Assembly (NCBI RefSeq): GCF_014200015.1
Contig: NZ_JACHOT010000009.1
Coordinates: forward strand, 1 to 64,000
DNA from: Aminobacter niigataensis
Lineage (GTDB): Bacteria; Pseudomonadota; Alphaproteobacteria; Rhizobiales; Rhizobiaceae
Reading direction: 5' to 3'
DNA length: 64,000 nt
Shown: one piece after another, positions 63,786 through 64,000 of the stretch
Layout of the letters: each line of letters begins with the position of its first letter
How positions within the stretch are numbered: the first letter of the stretch is position 1
The notes under the pieces: model-generated
What the model saw: the letters and a program-made list of their open reading frames with translations, nothing else
Databases searched by the model: none
Told to the model about the DNA's origin: nothing
Program-made: the position numbers and the translations under genes

Positions 63786-64000
63786 ATGAAAGTCCGCGAA
63801 TGGCGTATCGCCAACTCCAAGTCTCTTCGACAGGCCGCCGAAGATTTCGGTATCGGTGCTGGAAAGAACCCCTCTCGCCGTATGCAGCGTATCGAAACCG
63901 GTGAAGCGCCGGTCGATGCCCTGCTTGCCGATGTGATCGTCCAGATCACGAATGGCGCGGTCACTCTCCAGGATCTCAACGATACGCGTCGCGACTGGAT
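63786..64000 (+). CDS. Cro-like divergent DNA-binding protein (partial)
   Basis: The first 71 codons are in the window; the gene runs off the right edge. MKVREWRIANSKSLRQAAED, then RRMQRIETGE and a helical region fit a small HTH regulator. It is divergent from cI and directly downstream of the right promoter/operator, the position of Cro. A Cro function is inferred from place and HTH layout, not from a family match. Confidence 0.7.
   Translation, partial: MKVREWRIANSKSLRQAAEDFGIGAGKNPSRRMQRIETGEAPVDALLADVIVQITNGAVTLQDLNDTRRDW

Larger units (their letters stand above)
47861..64000. mobile_element. Prophage (left part), integrated at tRNA-Met; continues beyond the window
   Basis: The interval runs from the tRNA-Met 3' half through a large serine recombinase, about 28 short overlapping minus-strand early genes (nuclease, YqaJ-type recombination, DnaA-like and J-domain-like proteins), to a CI-type repressor with divergent promoters. 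The organisation, gene size and coupling are those of a temperate phage early region. The distal attachment site and structural genes are not in the window, so the element could be a complete prophage or a remnant. Confidence 0.88.

Noticed and set aside
47861-64000. CRISPR array or restriction-modification system in the prophage
   Set aside because: I looked for regularly spaced repeats and for methyltransferase or nuclease-pair motifs and saw none; the only nucleases are the YqaJ- and DEDD-type phage enzymes.

Overview
The window is GC-rich alphaproteobacterial chromosomal DNA, most likely from the Rhizobiales family Phyllobacteriaceae (Mesorhizobium/Aminobacter-like). The evidence is a chpT - response regulator - ctrA locus with a sciP gene nearby, a fused anthranilate synthase trpE(G) behind a tandem-Trp leader peptide, an FMN-riboswitch-controlled RibH2-type lumazine synthase, EipA (DUF1134), and a NolR-like ArsR regulator. 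The genus is inferred from gene content only.

Bases 1-47,800 are ordinary host chromosome. 1-13,400: the 3' end of fhs, an acyl-CoA dehydrogenase-like gene divergent from an HxlR regulator, ribH2 under an FMN riboswitch, a DUF4126/FAD-disulfide reductase pair, a PEP-mutase-family gene, MarR, a membrane PQQ glucose dehydrogenase, and EamA, LysR and MFS genes. 13,400-20,000: a cobalamin riboswitch before a three-gene vitamin-B12-type ABC importer, then trpL-trpE(G) with an attenuator, then a CDF metal transporter. 20,100-30,500: an Omp25/31-like porin, a multicopper oxidase/ZIP pair with a Fur-type palindrome, an AbrB-family membrane protein, leuA behind a candidate Leu-codon leader and attenuator, a TPR membrane protein and a hydrolase. 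30,600-47,500: assorted housekeeping genes, then the cell-cycle block (eipA, chpT, a CheY-like gene, ctrA, fliJ-like, sciP), mnmA, a DUF1232 gene and a Gfo/Idh/MocA oxidoreductase.

From 47,861 to the right edge lies the left part of a prophage (or phage-derived island) inserted at a tRNA-Met(CAT) gene. A large serine recombinase sits against the tRNA, and its reading frame ends inside it. About 28 short, mostly overlapping minus-strand genes follow: a DnaA-domain-IV-like protein, a J-domain-like protein, a DEDD exonuclease, a YqaJ-type recombination nuclease with a possible annealing partner, and many small unknowns. Two plus-strand genes interrupt the operon. At the right end is a lambda-like immunity region: a LexA-like CI repressor flanked by two promoter regions that carry three copies of a 17-bp operator, ATAGCG-N5-CGCTAT, and a divergent Cro-like gene cut by the window edge. 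Structural phage genes, if present, lie to the right of the window.

The observations I would follow first are the Leu-codon leader before leuA, the apparently leaderless trpL, the canonical CtrA box before an uncharacterised membrane protein gene, the CtrA-like half-site ladder before sciP, the recombinase/tRNA-Met junction, the operator set of the immunity region, and the opposite-strand membrane gene inside the lytic operon.
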